Shown: positions 29,148-38,294 of the stretch, piece by piece | Position numbering within the stretch: the first letter of the stretch is position 1 | Layout of the letters: every line of letters begins with the position of its first letter | NCBI RefSeq assembly: GCF_002135315.1 | Contig: NZ_NEGA01000007.1 | Span: forward strand, 62,001 to 126,000 | Direction of reading: 5' to 3' | Length of the DNA: 64,000 bases | From: Acinetobacter sp. ANC 3903 | GTDB lineage: Bacteria > Pseudomonadota > Gammaproteobacteria > Pseudomonadales > Moraxellaceae | Program-made: the position numbers and the translations under genes | Notes under the pieces: generated by a model | Told to the model about the DNA's origin: nothing | The model's database searches: none | Seen by the model: only the letters and a program-made list of their open reading frames with translations

Positions 29148-29328
29148 AACACTCCGAAGATGCCGCTGCATGTCGTTACCCTGAACCCGAAGAAGTTCAA
29201 GGTGGACGCGACGCATACTTGCTGGGTTTCCCATACGAAGATGGGCATACACTCTAAATATGCAGAACACAATCCGTAGATTTAAGTATCGGCAGGGATA
29301 TAGACTCGCTGGCGAACACCTCAGAGAT
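29148..29328 (-). ncRNA. ssrS: 6S RNA
   Basis: Minus-strand transcript of ~180 nt. The 5' region reads ATCTCTGAGGTGTTCGCCAG and the 3' region CACCTTGAACTTCTTCGG, then GGGTAACGACATGCAGCGGC and ATCTTCGGAGTG, the conserved ends of gammaproteobacterial 6S RNA that pair to form the closing stem. A T run follows. It binds σ70-RNA polymerase and represses many promoters in stationary phase. Position downstream of zapA is conserved. Ends are estimated to a few nt. Confidence 0.9.
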
Positions 29329-29334
29329 GAAGTA

Positions 29335-29363
29335 AGTATAACCAATAATGAGATATTGGCAAA
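29335..29363 (-). promoter_or_regulatory. 6S RNA promoter
   Basis: TTTGCC, a 17-bp spacer and TATACT on the minus strand, with transcription expected at ~29328. Confidence 0.55.
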
Positions 29364-29430
29364 TCTTCAGTGTTCAGGAACTGTAAACTTAGTTTTCAAC
29401 TGTCGATACTTTAGTCAATTTAAATGAAAA

Positions 29431-29715
29431 TTAAACCAACTCATCCACTTCTTCTAAAATTGTCGTCAATAAGCGTTCACAGTGTGAGTATTCCTGCAAG
29501 GATTTGTTCATGGCCAGCACTTCCTGCATCAGTTCCAGTGCCACCATAATAATCAGCTTGCTGGGTTCAACCCGCGGTGCTTTACGACGAAAATCATCAT
29601 ATTTTTCATTTAACAATTCAGCTGCACGTTCCAGATCCGCTTTCTCGGTTTCCGTGGTTGCCAAACGGAAATTATGACCCAGTACACGCAATTCAACCGC
29701 AATTTGTTCACTCAT
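29431..29715 (-). CDS. zapA: Cell division protein ZapA
   Basis: 94 aa. N-terminal VELRVLGHNFRLATTETEK and the ERAAELLNEKYDDFRR helix are ZapA features; the C-terminus is a coiled coil. Stabilises FtsZ filaments at the Z ring. Follows the coiled-coil gene with 2-bp spacing and is followed by 6S RNA, as in other gammaproteobacteria. Confidence 0.9.
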   Translation of the reverse strand: MSEQIAVELRVLGHNFRLATTETEKADLERAAELLNEKYDDFRRKAPRVEPSKLIIMVALELMQEVLAMNKSLQEYSHCERLLTTILEEVDELV

Positions 29716-29717
29716 GA

Positions 29718-30269
29718 TTAGATGTCCTCATTTGCATCGGTTGGATGAGCAAGCTGTTGAATTTCTTGCGCGTGCTGATCTTGAGCAGTACCTAAAATAG
29801 AAAGACGCTGAATAATGGCTTCTACCTTGGCTTTGGCATGTTCATTTTTTTGTAACAATCTTTCACGTTCCTGTTGCAAGCCCTGAATTTCCTGTTGAGC
29901 AACACGGTGATCATTTTGCATTTTTTCTTTAATGACACGTAATTCATTACGTTCAGCCAGAATTTCCTGAAAACGGTTTTTAAGATCGGTACAACTTTTC
30001 TCCAAACGGCTATAACGGTCGGCCAAAGATGCGGCATCTGTATTCAATTGCTTGAATTGGGACTGGGTTTCGCTTAATTGCTCGCTCAGATTATCTATTT
30101 CTTCTTGTTTTTGGGTGATAATGCCATTTTTTTGCACAATTTGGGCATGATGATGCTCGGCAGAATTTTCTTTTGCCGCGGTGAGTGCACTATTTTCACT
30201 TTCATAATGCGTAAGTCGCGTTTTTAAAACGCCAATATGCGCCTGTAGACGCTGTAATTCTTCTAACAT
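29718..30269 (-). CDS. Coiled-coil protein upstream of zapA (TIGR02449-like)
   Basis: 183 aa and almost entirely coiled coil, from MLEELQRLQAHIGVLKTRL to the C-terminal AQEIQQLAHPTDANED. In Pseudomonas the gene between ygfB and zapA encodes a much shorter coiled-coil protein of the TIGR02449 family. Position and structure match, but this one is longer. A ZapB-like role at the septum is inference. The start was placed at the ATG beginning the coiled coil; a longer frame upstream overlaps the divergent ygfB. Confidence 0.7.
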   Translation of the reverse strand: MLEELQRLQAHIGVLKTRLTHYESENSALTAAKENSAEHHHAQIVQKNGIITQKQEEIDNLSEQLSETQSQFKQLNTDAASLADRYSRLEKSCTDLKNRFQEILAERNELRVIKEKMQNDHRVAQQEIQGLQQERERLLQKNEHAKAKVEAIIQRLSILGTAQDQHAQEIQQLAHPTDANEDI

Positions 30270-30333
30270 ATGGTAGTCGCACAGTATTGCAAACAAAGGT
30301 AATATATACGAAGTATAGAGATTGGATAAACGA

Positions 30334-30963
30334 ATGCAAGACGATATTTCAGGTTGGTCGGAATGGCACCACAATTTTTCAAAAATTGAAGAGATTTCAA
30401 GCCCAAGTGAGTTACATGGACTACTTACGGGTATTGTTTGTGTTACTCAGGCACCGACAAGTGAGGAATGGCAACAAATTTTAGCCACACTGGAAATCCC
30501 CGCATTGGACGAGCATATTTTAAATGCCTTAAGCGATGAAGCGGAAGATGTGGCACATGCGCTATCCGAAGATGAGCTCGACTATCTTCCTTTACTTCCT
30601 GATGATGAACATGTACTTGCAGACCGTGTACAAGCCTTGGCAGACTGGTGTGCCGGTGTGGTTTTAGGATTTGGGTTGGCCTCAGGACATATCCGTCAAG
30701 ATGAAATGGAACTGATCGAACATCTTCAAGATGTAGCAGCAGTCGAGTTTGATGCGTCGGATGATGACGAAGAAGGCGAAGAAAGCTATCAGGAACTTTA
30801 TGAGTTTGTGCGCCTGATTCCAGTGAGCCTGTCTTTGGGACGCAAGAAAGTGGATGTTGCAGAAACGCCATTGTTGCAAAATATTCAGCCGCAATTGCAA
30901 AAAAGTAAGGCTAATGAAGCAAGCAGTGTTGTTGAAATGTTTACACCGCATCGTCCGAGCTAA
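30334..30963 (+). CDS. ygfB: UPF0149 family protein YgfB
   Basis: 209 aa. The phrases SPSELHGLLTGIVCV, LADWCAGVVLGFGLASG and YQELYEFVRLIPVSL mark UPF0149. The protein is acidic. Diverges from the zapA cluster and is followed by pepP, the usual arrangement. In Pseudomonas, YgfB has been linked to regulation of beta-lactamase expression; its role here is not known. Confidence 0.9.
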   Translation: MQDDISGWSEWHHNFSKIEEISSPSELHGLLTGIVCVTQAPTSEEWQQILATLEIPALDEHILNALSDEAEDVAHALSEDELDYLPLLPDDEHVLADRVQALADWCAGVVLGFGLASGHIRQDEMELIEHLQDVAAVEFDASDDDEEGEESYQELYEFVRLIPVSLSLGRKKVDVAETPLLQNIQPQLQKSKANEASSVVEMFTPHRPS

Positions 30964-31050
30964 TTCGGACGATTGTATTTAAAAACAGACCATTTAACAG
31001 ACCCTTTAAAAGTTATAACCTACTCATAAAAGACAAAAGTACACTTAATG

Positions 31051-32382
31051 ATGAAACTGACTCAAGCAGATTTTCAGGAACGTCGTGACCGCCTGGCAGA
31101 AGAAATGGGTCCGCACAGTATTGCAATTATTGCCACCAGTCCGGTTGCCATGCGTAACCGCGATGCAGATTATAAATTCCGTGCAGACAGCAGCTTTTTC
31201 TACCTGACGGGATTTGCCGAACCTGAAGCTGTGGCGGTGATTGAGACTTTTGAATCGATTGACGAAGGTTATACCTATAGCCTGTTCTGCCGTGAACGTA
31301 ACCGTGAAATGGAAATCTGGAACGGTTACCGTGCCGGTGTCGACGGGGCAGTAGATGATTATGAGGCGGACGAGGCTTATGCCATTGACCTGCTGGATGA
31401 AGAAATTATCGAGAAATTGCTTGATAAACAGAAATTGTTCTATCGGATTGGCCAGCAGGCCGATTTTGATGCCCGTGTAGCAAAATGGCTTACTCAGGCT
31501 AATGGCGAATCACGTAAAGGTACTTCTGCACCTGCGCATGTGATTCAGCTGGACCGCATTCTGGATGAAATGCGTTTACACAAATCCGAAAAAGAAATCA
31601 AGTTGATGCAACTGGCATCGAATATCAGTGCAGAAGCGCATACCCGTGCCATGCAGACCGTGAAACCGGGCATGATGGAATATGCGCTGGAAGCAGAATT
31701 GAATTATGTGTTCGGTAAAAATGGCTGTGTGCCTTCCTACAACAGTATTGTGGGTGGAGGTGAAAATGGCTGCATCCTGCATTATGTGGAAAATGACAAA
31801 GAGCTGAAGGATGGTGATCTGGTGCTGATAGATGCGGCATGTGAATATCAGCTATATGCCTCCGACATCACCCGTACTTTCCCGGTCAATGGCAAGTTTA
31901 GTTCTGAACAAAAAGCCTTGTATGAGCTGATTTTAAAAGCCCAGCTTGCAGCGATTGATGCAGTACGTGTCGGCAATTCCTATAAAGAACCGCATCATGT
32001 TGCGGTGCGCATTCTGGTTCAGGGCTTGTTGGATTTGGGCCTTATGCAGGGTGATCTGGAAGAAATTATCGAAAAAGAAACTTTCCGTCAGTTCTATATG
32101 CATGGTACCGGTCACTGGTTGGGCATGGACGTACATGATGTTGGTTCATATAAAATTGATGGTGAATGGCGTGCTTACGAAGAAGGCATGGTGGTGACTG
32201 TTGAGCCAGGTCTGTACATTGCACCAGATGATGAAACTGTAGATGCAAAATGGCGTGGTATTGGCATTCGTATTGAAGATGATGTGGTGGCTACCGAAAA
32301 TGGTCCACTGGTACTCACCAAAGATGTGGTGAAAACGGTAGAAGATATTGAAGCGTTGATGGCTCAAGCAAAAGCAGCCTAA
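31051..32382 (+). CDS. pepP: Xaa-Pro aminopeptidase
   Basis: 443 aa. N-terminal RADSSFFYLTGFAEPEAVAVI, then the pita-bread metallopeptidase domain with dinuclear metal ligands in LIDAACEY…ASDITRTFPVNG (Asp), HGTGHWLGMDVHD (His), VEPGLYI (Glu) and IRIEDDV (Glu). Removes N-terminal residues preceding proline. Follows ygfB by 87 bp. Two adjacent ATGs; the second was used. Confidence 0.95.
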   Translation: MKLTQADFQERRDRLAEEMGPHSIAIIATSPVAMRNRDADYKFRADSSFFYLTGFAEPEAVAVIETFESIDEGYTYSLFCRERNREMEIWNGYRAGVDGAVDDYEADEAYAIDLLDEEIIEKLLDKQKLFYRIGQQADFDARVAKWLTQANGESRKGTSAPAHVIQLDRILDEMRLHKSEKEIKLMQLASNISAEAHTRAMQTVKPGMMEYALEAELNYVFGKNGCVPSYNSIVGGGENGCILHYVENDKELKDGDLVLIDAACEYQLYASDITRTFPVNGKFSSEQKALYELILKAQLAAIDAVRVGNSYKEPHHVAVRILVQGLLDLGLMQGDLEEIIEKETFRQFYMHGTGHWLGMDVHDVGSYKIDGEWRAYEEGMVVTVEPGLYIAPDDETVDAKWRGIGIRIEDDVVATENGPLVLTKDVVKTVEDIEALMAQAKAA

Positions 32383-32400
32383 GCGAAAGTGTATGTTAAA

Positions 32401-32425
32401 AGCCGGTCGAAAGATCGGCTTTTTT
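32401..32425 (+). terminator. Terminator of pepP
   Basis: AGCCGGTC and GATCGGCT (one G·T pair), GAAA loop, T run. Confidence 0.9.
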
Positions 32426-32598
32426 ATTATTTTACATTTAAAACAAATTCCAAGATCTATTTCGCGTGAACATGAGCTTTATTTTGTAAAGCTTCTACAC
32501 TGATTCAACAGAACAAGCATTATTTTAAGCCTAAATATTATATGATAGCTTTTTAAATTTCCTACTTCCTGTCATTTCGAACATTATGGGCTGTGTTC

Positions 32599-33549
32599 AT
32601 GCATAACATTCAATTTCACAACTTTGAGGAAGCAGGAAAACAAGTTCTTGAATATCTTCATGAAAATTTAGGTTTTGGCTTGTGGATGATCACCCGTGTC
32701 GAGGGTGAAAATTGGATTGTGTTACAAGCAGAAAATGAAAAATATAACGTTAAAGCGGGAAATTTTTTTCGTTGGGCTGATTCATTTTGCTACCATATGG
32801 TACAAGGCAAAACGCCAAATATCGCTCCATGTGTGAGTGATATTTCACTGTATGCGAATGCAGCTATTAATCAAAATTTATCTATTAAATCGTATATTGG
32901 TCAGGCTTTATTTAATGAAGATGGCTCTGTGTTTGGCACCATGTGCGCAATTGATACCGAAATTAAACCAAATGATATTTTAAAAGATGCACCATTGGTG
33001 CAGCTACTCGGCAGTTTATTAAGCTCTATCCTGCAAGGTGAATTACGTGAAAATCAGCAACGTCGATTACGTGAACGTTTTGAAGTTGAAGCTTTAATTG
33101 ATGGGCTAACAGGATTATTTAATCGCCGTGCCTGGGATCGTCTTGTTGAGTCAGAAGAAGGTCGATGTCGGCGTTTTGGTTTGCCAGCGACGATTTTTAG
33201 TATCGATTTAAATGACTTGAAACAAGTGAATGACCAATTGGGTCATGCACAGGGCGATCATCTTATTCAGAAGGTAGCAGAACTGTTGCTGAAAACCACT
33301 CGAAGCAATGATGTGGTTTCACGTTTAGGGGGTGATGAGTTTGCTATGTTATGCCCTGAAATGTCGATGTTCGATGCGGAAGCTTTGTTTAAACGTCTGA
33401 TCAGTTTGTTTTTAGAGGAAAATATTCACGTTGCAATAGGCTATGCAACTCGACAATTAGATTCCGATTTACCGGGGGCATTTATTAAAGCTGATCAAAA
33501 TATGTATGAACATAAGCGGCAAGTGAAGCTAGAAAACACTAACGTTTAG
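32599..33549 (+). CDS. GAF-GGDEF diguanylate cyclase
   Basis: 316 aa, cytoplasmic. Residues ~1–150 form a GAF-like domain ending in EDGSVFGTMCAIDTE. The GGDEF domain starts at LIDGLTGLFNRRAWDR, with SIDLNDLKQVNDQLGH and the active-site RLGGDEFAML. Predicted to make cyclic di-GMP from GTP. An RxxD inhibitory site was not seen at the usual spacing. GTG six bases upstream is an alternative start; ribosome site weak. Confidence 0.88.
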   Translation: MHNIQFHNFEEAGKQVLEYLHENLGFGLWMITRVEGENWIVLQAENEKYNVKAGNFFRWADSFCYHMVQGKTPNIAPCVSDISLYANAAINQNLSIKSYIGQALFNEDGSVFGTMCAIDTEIKPNDILKDAPLVQLLGSLLSSILQGELRENQQRRLRERFEVEALIDGLTGLFNRRAWDRLVESEEGRCRRFGLPATIFSIDLNDLKQVNDQLGHAQGDHLIQKVAELLLKTTRSNDVVSRLGGDEFAMLCPEMSMFDAEALFKRLISLFLEENIHVAIGYATRQLDSDLPGAFIKADQNMYEHKRQVKLENTNV

Positions 33550-33581
33550 GTACTCATGCTGATATCAATAAATCTCCGTAA

Positions 33582-33607
33582 AAGCCGGTCAGTTGATCGG
33601 CTTTTTT
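33582..33607 (+). terminator. Terminator of the GAF-GGDEF gene
   Basis: AAAGCCGGTC, AGTT loop, GATCGGCTTTTTT. Nearly the same hairpin as that of pepP. Confidence 0.9.
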
Positions 33608-33776
33608 ACTTACGTTTATCGCGAATAATTCAAATAAAACTCACCAAGTTAAAAATTAGAATCTATAAAATGACACTAACTCAACATAGAAAATCAGTTT
33701 TTAGCATTAAAACAACATATTAACTCCAGTTTCGTTCTCATAATTTTGATCATTAAATATACAGTTGGAGAGATTT

Positions 33777-34016
33777 ATGAAACTTAATACGATTGACTGG
33801 ATTGCCTATGTTTTAGCGATTATTGGTGGCCTAAATTGGGGCTTAATTGGTGCATTCGATTTCAATTTGGTCGCTGCAATCTTTGGTGACATGAGTCCTC
33901 TATCTCGAATTGTTTATGTCCTGGTGGGTTTATCTGCGCTCTATTTAATCTATACAGGCACGAAATTAGGCAGAACAGTACATCATACTGATACACATAC
34001 AAATATTGTGCGTTAA
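33777..34016 (+). CDS. DUF378 family small membrane protein
   Basis: 79 aa. IDWIAYVLAIIGGLNWGLIG and FDFNLVAAIFGD are the DUF378 signature; a second membrane span follows (IVYVLVGLSALYLIY) and the tail is His/Thr-rich. GGAG at 6 nt supports the ATG. Function unknown. Confidence 0.85.
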   Translation: MKLNTIDWIAYVLAIIGGLNWGLIGAFDFNLVAAIFGDMSPLSRIVYVLVGLSALYLIYTGTKLGRTVHHTDTHTNIVR

Positions 34017-34117
34017 CAGCCAAGGTTTGAATGTATAGATTAACTTGAATTCTGATGAAGTCGATTGTTGCATCATTTATATCATCGGCTTATTTGCATG
34101 ACTTAATTGTCCTAAAC

Positions 34118-34144
34118 AAAAACGGAGCCTAAGCTCCGTTTTTT
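34118..34144 (+). terminator. Terminator of the DUF378 gene
   Basis: AACGGAGC and GCTCCGTT, CTAA loop, T run. Confidence 0.92.
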
Positions 34145-34480
34145 ATGAAAATAAGTTGAGAGCTATATGTTTTTCTGTGGGAAGCTTTAATTGATACTGA
34201 GCTTAGCAATCATTATTTCAACATACTTTTCTATGGTGGAAATTTTAAAGTTATTCCTACAATTCGAGTAATAGTGAAAATTCCTTGTATGGCGAAAAGC
34301 TAGCAATGCATGAACATCTGTATAGCCGAAATTTAGTCACACTCCCATATCATGAACAAGCAAAGTTCTAATTCATTATAAAAATGAAAATCTTTGATGT
34401 AATATAAAATCCATTACAACTTATACGTATTTCGATTAAATCTCCTGAATTCGAATACCTGATAAAAAAAGGATGAAAGC
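34145..34480. other. Intergenic stretch before ubiH, no gene recognised
   Basis: AT-rich. A 38-codon open stretch on the plus strand ends at ~34371 (…MHEHLYSRNLVTLPYHEQ) without ribosome site or recognisable homology; it may be a fragment of a lost gene. The last ~60 bp should hold the ubiH promoter. Confidence 0.3.
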
Positions 34481-35689
34481 ATGCAGCAAGAAGTCATCAT
34501 TGTTGGCGGCGGTATGGTCGGACTCAGTCTGGCTTTAATGTTGGCAAAGGCTAATATCGGGGTGAAGCTGCTCGAAGCCATCAAATACCCAAATTACGAT
34601 GATGCCAATCTTGCGCCTTATCACTCCAGTTTTGATGCACGAAACAGTGCCTTGTCACGCCGTAGTGTACAGATTTATCAGGAATTGGGCTTATGGAATG
34701 CCTTGCAAGAACATGCTACCCCTATTTTAGAAGTGCATATTACCGAACAGGGCAGCTTTGGTAAGGCGCGTTTAAAAGCAGAACAGGAAAAAGTCGAAAG
34801 CTTTGGTCAGGTGATTGAAAATGCCTGGCTGGGCCGTGTACTGCTTACTGAAGTACGTAAACAACCTTTGATTGAATTGATTGATGGCGTACAAGTCACC
34901 TCACTGAAACAAGATTCTGATCAAGCTTTTATTGAAGCACAACGTGGCGATGAAACATTATCCTTACAAGCAAAACTGCTGATCGCTGCCGATGGCCGGG
35001 ATTCATTCTGCCGTAAAGCCCTAGGAATTGGTGCTTCAGAGCATGATTATGATCAGGTGGCGATTGTCACTACCGTGCAAACCTCAAAACCGCATAACCA
35101 TGTTGGCTTTGAACGTTTTAGCCCGCTTGGACCTTTAGCATTATTGCCATTACCGGGTGAATATCGCCGTTCGGTGGTCTGGCCGGTGAAAAAAGGCACA
35201 GAAGGGGAATGGTTAGGCGAAGAAAACGACCAGCACTTTTTAGATGCCTTACAGGAAACTTACGGTGACCGTGCCGGAAAATTCCAGAAAACGGGTCGTC
35301 GTTTTAGTTTCCCTTTATCACAAGTTTTAGCAGAAAAGCAGGCAGTTGGTCGTGTGGTGCTGATGGGCAATGCAGCGCATACCATTCACCCGGTAGCAGG
35401 ACAAGGCTTTAACCTGTGTATGCGCGATGCCTATGTGTTGGTACGTTATTTAACTGAACAACTGGCGCAAGCAGCCGACTTGGGGGATGCAGCCATGCTG
35501 CTGGATTATGAAAAATCCCGTCTGACTGATCAACAACGGGTAATCAAGTTCTGTGACAGTGTGGTGCGTGGTTTTAGTAACCAGAATCCCATCCTGAAAT
35601 TAATACGCAATACCGGACTGGTGGCTTTTGATACTATTCCAGGCATTAAACCGCTGGTGGCCAATTATGCCATGGGGTTGAAAGCATGA
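34481..35689 (+). CDS. ubiH: UbiH-type FAD-dependent ubiquinone hydroxylase
   Basis: 402 aa. FAD-binding GxGxxG at the N-terminus (VIIVGGGMVGLSLALMLA), the LLIAADGRDSFCRKALG segment, and the GNAAHTIHPVAGQGFNLCMRD motif of the UbiH/COQ6 family. Inserts an oxygen on the ubiquinone ring precursor at the inner membrane. Its stop overlaps the next start (ATGA), so the two hydroxylases are coupled. UbiH is distinguished from UbiI by family feel only. Confidence 0.85.
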   Translation: MQQEVIIVGGGMVGLSLALMLAKANIGVKLLEAIKYPNYDDANLAPYHSSFDARNSALSRRSVQIYQELGLWNALQEHATPILEVHITEQGSFGKARLKAEQEKVESFGQVIENAWLGRVLLTEVRKQPLIELIDGVQVTSLKQDSDQAFIEAQRGDETLSLQAKLLIAADGRDSFCRKALGIGASEHDYDQVAIVTTVQTSKPHNHVGFERFSPLGPLALLPLPGEYRRSVVWPVKKGTEGEWLGEENDQHFLDALQETYGDRAGKFQKTGRRFSFPLSQVLAEKQAVGRVVLMGNAAHTIHPVAGQGFNLCMRDAYVLVRYLTEQLAQAADLGDAAMLLDYEKSRLTDQQRVIKFCDSVVRGFSNQNPILKLIRNTGLVAFDTIPGIKPLVANYAMGLKA

Positions 35690-36936
35690 CACTTAATCAA
35701 AATAGCAAAGTTCTTGATGTGGTGATTGTGGGGGGCGGTCTGGTTGGTGGTCTGACTGCATTATTGCTCGCTCAAGGCGGTGTGCAGGCGACAGTACTGG
35801 ATGCGGCTCCTATTCTTGATGCAGAAAAAACCAAGGCGATTGCCAATCCGCGGGTATTGGCCTTAAGTCAGGCGACCATTCATTTGCTGAAAACGGTCGG
35901 GGTCTGGGAAAAGCTGGCACGTCAGATGCCTTATAGCGGCATGCAGGTGTGGAATAAAAACGGTTATGGTGAAATCAATTTCGGTCAAGCCTCGATAAAA
36001 ACACCAACGGCTGAACAGGCATTGGGTTCAATGGTCGAGCCGAGTATCCTCAATCTGGCGATTCAGCAACAAATGCTGCAGCAGCTTGAAGATTACCGCA
36101 CTCAGGTTAAAGTGACAGCTATAGAGCAGGGTGTAGCAGGAATCTGGTATATCCATCTGGTGGATGGAACCCAGCTGAAAACCAAGCTGCTGATTGGTGC
36201 AGATGGTGCCAATTCTTTTGTCCGTGAACAGGCCTTTATTGATCTGGATATCCTTGATTACAAGCAGGCTGGTCTGACCTGCGCGATTCGTACCGCCCAG
36301 CCTCATCAGCATGTGGCCCGACAGATTTTCCTGGAAACGGGACCATTGGCTTTTTTACCGATGGCCAGTTTAAAGCCGGAACAGGATGGCTATTGGCAAT
36401 CGATTGTCTGGACCTTGCCTGATGATTATGCTGAAGAATATGCGGCATTGAATGATAGCGATTTTACTGCGTTGCTCACGCGTGAAAGTCATCACATGCT
36501 GGGTGAGGTGTTAGAGGCAACGCCACGGGCACAATTCCCGCTGAAAGCCCGTGCTGCACAGCAATATGTCAAAGCCGGTTTAGCCTTGATTGGAGATGCT
36601 GCACATGTGATTCATCCGCTTGCCGGTCAGGGGGTGAATATTGGTTGCCTGGATGCCGCCATTTTATGTGATGCACTGCTGCATGATTTAAAACGTGGGG
36701 TATGGGCACATGAACAAACCTTGCAGCGCTATGAGCACCGCCGTAAAGGTCAAAATGATGCCATGATGCACAGCATGTCTGCGATTGGATGGATGGAAAC
36801 CACAGCGCTTTTCCCGGTGGTGTGGGCCCGAAATTTCGGCTTAAAACAGGTGGAACAACATGCGGCATTAAAAGATGCCTTTATGTCACAAGCCAACGGA
36901 TTACAAACCTTAAAAGATACTTGTTATGCCGTTTGA
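35686..36936 (+). CDS. UbiI/UbiF-type FAD-dependent ubiquinone hydroxylase
   Basis: 416 aa, second member of the pair. VVIVGGGLVGGLTALLLAQGG (dinucleotide fold), LIGADGANSFVREQA and GDAAHVIHPLAGQGVNIGCLD. Same family as the preceding gene with about the same length. Which ring position it hydroxylates (UbiI at C5 or UbiF at C6) cannot be decided from sequence reading alone. Confidence 0.85.
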   Translation: MTLNQNSKVLDVVIVGGGLVGGLTALLLAQGGVQATVLDAAPILDAEKTKAIANPRVLALSQATIHLLKTVGVWEKLARQMPYSGMQVWNKNGYGEINFGQASIKTPTAEQALGSMVEPSILNLAIQQQMLQQLEDYRTQVKVTAIEQGVAGIWYIHLVDGTQLKTKLLIGADGANSFVREQAFIDLDILDYKQAGLTCAIRTAQPHQHVARQIFLETGPLAFLPMASLKPEQDGYWQSIVWTLPDDYAEEYAALNDSDFTALLTRESHHMLGEVLEATPRAQFPLKARAAQQYVKAGLALIGDAAHVIHPLAGQGVNIGCLDAAILCDALLHDLKRGVWAHEQTLQRYEHRRKGQNDAMMHSMSAIGWMETTALFPVVWARNFGLKQVEQHAALKDAFMSQANGLQTLKDTCYAV

Positions 36937-37112
36937 AACTGAAGAACCATTTTTTGTACAAATATTTATACAAGTTTACTTTTTTGATTAAAAAAGATAC
37001 GATTTTTTTAAAATTGACCCTATGCGAAACGTGCAGAGATTGTTAAATTTCTTCCTAATTCGCAATCAATTTAAATTGGATTGATAGAAGTCATTGGTGG
37101 GGAGAAAGAAAG

Positions 37113-37361
37113 ATGACAGATATGAATGACTACGATGATGTAGAAGAAACTGCAGTTGATGAAGATGAAGCAAAAGCTGCTGAAAAAGGTGCGTCTGACA
37201 GTGATACAACTGCAACTGATGGTGATGTTGCCGAAGCTGAAACACTTACAGTGACTGCCAAACTGAAACAGCGTCAAGCTTTGGAAGATGAAGTGGCTGC
37301 TTTCCTTGCTCGTGGTGGTCGCATCACTGAAGTACCTGCAGATGAGTCAGCAAAAGATTAA
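37113..37361 (+). CDS. SutA-like acidic small protein
   Basis: 82 aa. The first ~45 residues are very acidic (DDVEETAVDEDEAKAA); the rest is a helix, TVTAKLKQRQALEDEVAAFL, followed by ARGGRITEV. This arrangement, acidic tail, Lys/Gln-rich helix and FL(S/A)RGG(K/R), matches what I recall of Pseudomonas SutA, an RNA-polymerase-binding regulator of slow growth; the C-terminal tail of SutA is missing here. Ribosome site GGAG at 9 nt. Identification is by motif memory, so moderate. Confidence 0.55.
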   Translation: MTDMNDYDDVEETAVDEDEAKAAEKGASDSDTTATDGDVAEAETLTVTAKLKQRQALEDEVAAFLARGGRITEVPADESAKD

Positions 37362-37393
37362 TTCATTCTTTTGCCGGGTTTTGCTATAGAATA

Positions 37394-37422
37394 AAAAAAG
37401 CATCACTTTGGTGATGCTTTTT
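37394..37422. terminator. Bidirectional terminator between sutA-like gene and rsmI
   Basis: AAAAGCATCAC, TTTG loop, GTGATGCTTTT, with A run and T run on both sides. Confidence 0.92.
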
Positions 37423-37442
37423 GTTTTTGAGCTGACAGCCGC

Positions 37443-38282
37443 TCAGATTTTATTGCTGAGTTCCAAAGCACGTTGATAAGCCACTTTCTTTTTAATTCCG
37501 GTCAAGTCTGCGGCCAGTTGCGAAGCGGCCTTCACTGATAAGTCCTGTAATAAACGGCTCAACAACTGGTCCAGTTTTTCCTGTTCCAGATCCTTTTCTT
37601 CAGTTGCACCGCCAATTACCAGCACAATTTCACCTTTTTGCTGGTTGTGGTCAGCTTCAATAAACTCCACCAGTTCTGCCAGGGTCATTTTTTTGATGGT
37701 TTCAAAGGTCTTGGTAATTTCACGGGCAAAACCCACTGGGCGATCGGCACCAAACACCTGTGCCATATCTTTCACCGATTCCAGAATGCGATGCGGTGCT
37801 TCATAAAAAATCAGGGTTTGGGTTTCATCTTTCAGCTTTTCTAACTGGCTAAGACGCTGGCTTTGGCGAGAAGGCAAAAAACCTTCAAAACTAAAACGGT
37901 CACTCGGTAAACCGACTGAACTCAGCGCGGCAATGGCTGCACATGCACCAGGTACCGGAACTACACGGATATTGTGCTGCTGAGCTGCACGAACCAGTTT
38001 AAAACCCGGATCGCTAATCAGCGGCGTTCCTGCATCACTAATCAGCGCCATGTTCTCGCCGTTTAGTAATCTTTGAATCAATACATCAATTTTATTGCTT
38101 TCATTATGTTCGTGACAGGCAGTAAGCGGAGTTGTAATATTAAAGTGCTTTAATAATTGAGCAGAAGTGCGCGTATCTTCTGCCGCGATGATACTTACAG
38201 ACTTTAGAATATCAATAGCACGATAAGTAATGTCATCTAAGTGCCCAATTGGGGTCGCTACAACAAATAACTGAGCACTCAT
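37443..38282 (-). CDS. rsmI: 16S rRNA (cytidine1402-2'-O)-methyltransferase RsmI
   Basis: 279 aa. FVVATPIGHLDDITYRA at the start, EDTRTSAQLL, SDAGTPLISDPGF and VPVPGACAAIAAL are conserved blocks of this tetrapyrrole-methylase-fold enzyme. GGAG sits 8 nt before the ATG. Diverges from the LpoA-like gene with only 12 bp between the two start codons. Confidence 0.95.
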   Translation of the reverse strand: MSAQLFVVATPIGHLDDITYRAIDILKSVSIIAAEDTRTSAQLLKHFNITTPLTACHEHNESNKIDVLIQRLLNGENMALISDAGTPLISDPGFKLVRAAQQHNIRVVPVPGACAAIAALSSVGLPSDRFSFEGFLPSRQSQRLSQLEKLKDETQTLIFYEAPHRILESVKDMAQVFGADRPVGFAREITKTFETIKKMTLAELVEFIEADHNQQKGEIVLVIGGATEEKDLEQEKLDQLLSRLLQDLSVKAASQLAADLTGIKKKVAYQRALELSNKI

Positions 38283-38294
38283 AAGGTTTCTCCA

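Noticed and set aside
29072..29345. Two short minus-strand reading frames
   Set aside because: They lie within the 6S RNA gene and its flank; no protein features, and the RNA signature explains the sequence.
30990..31005. AACAGACCCT, similar to the MITE end
   Set aside because: Only 10 bases match and there is no second end, so chance or a very old trace.
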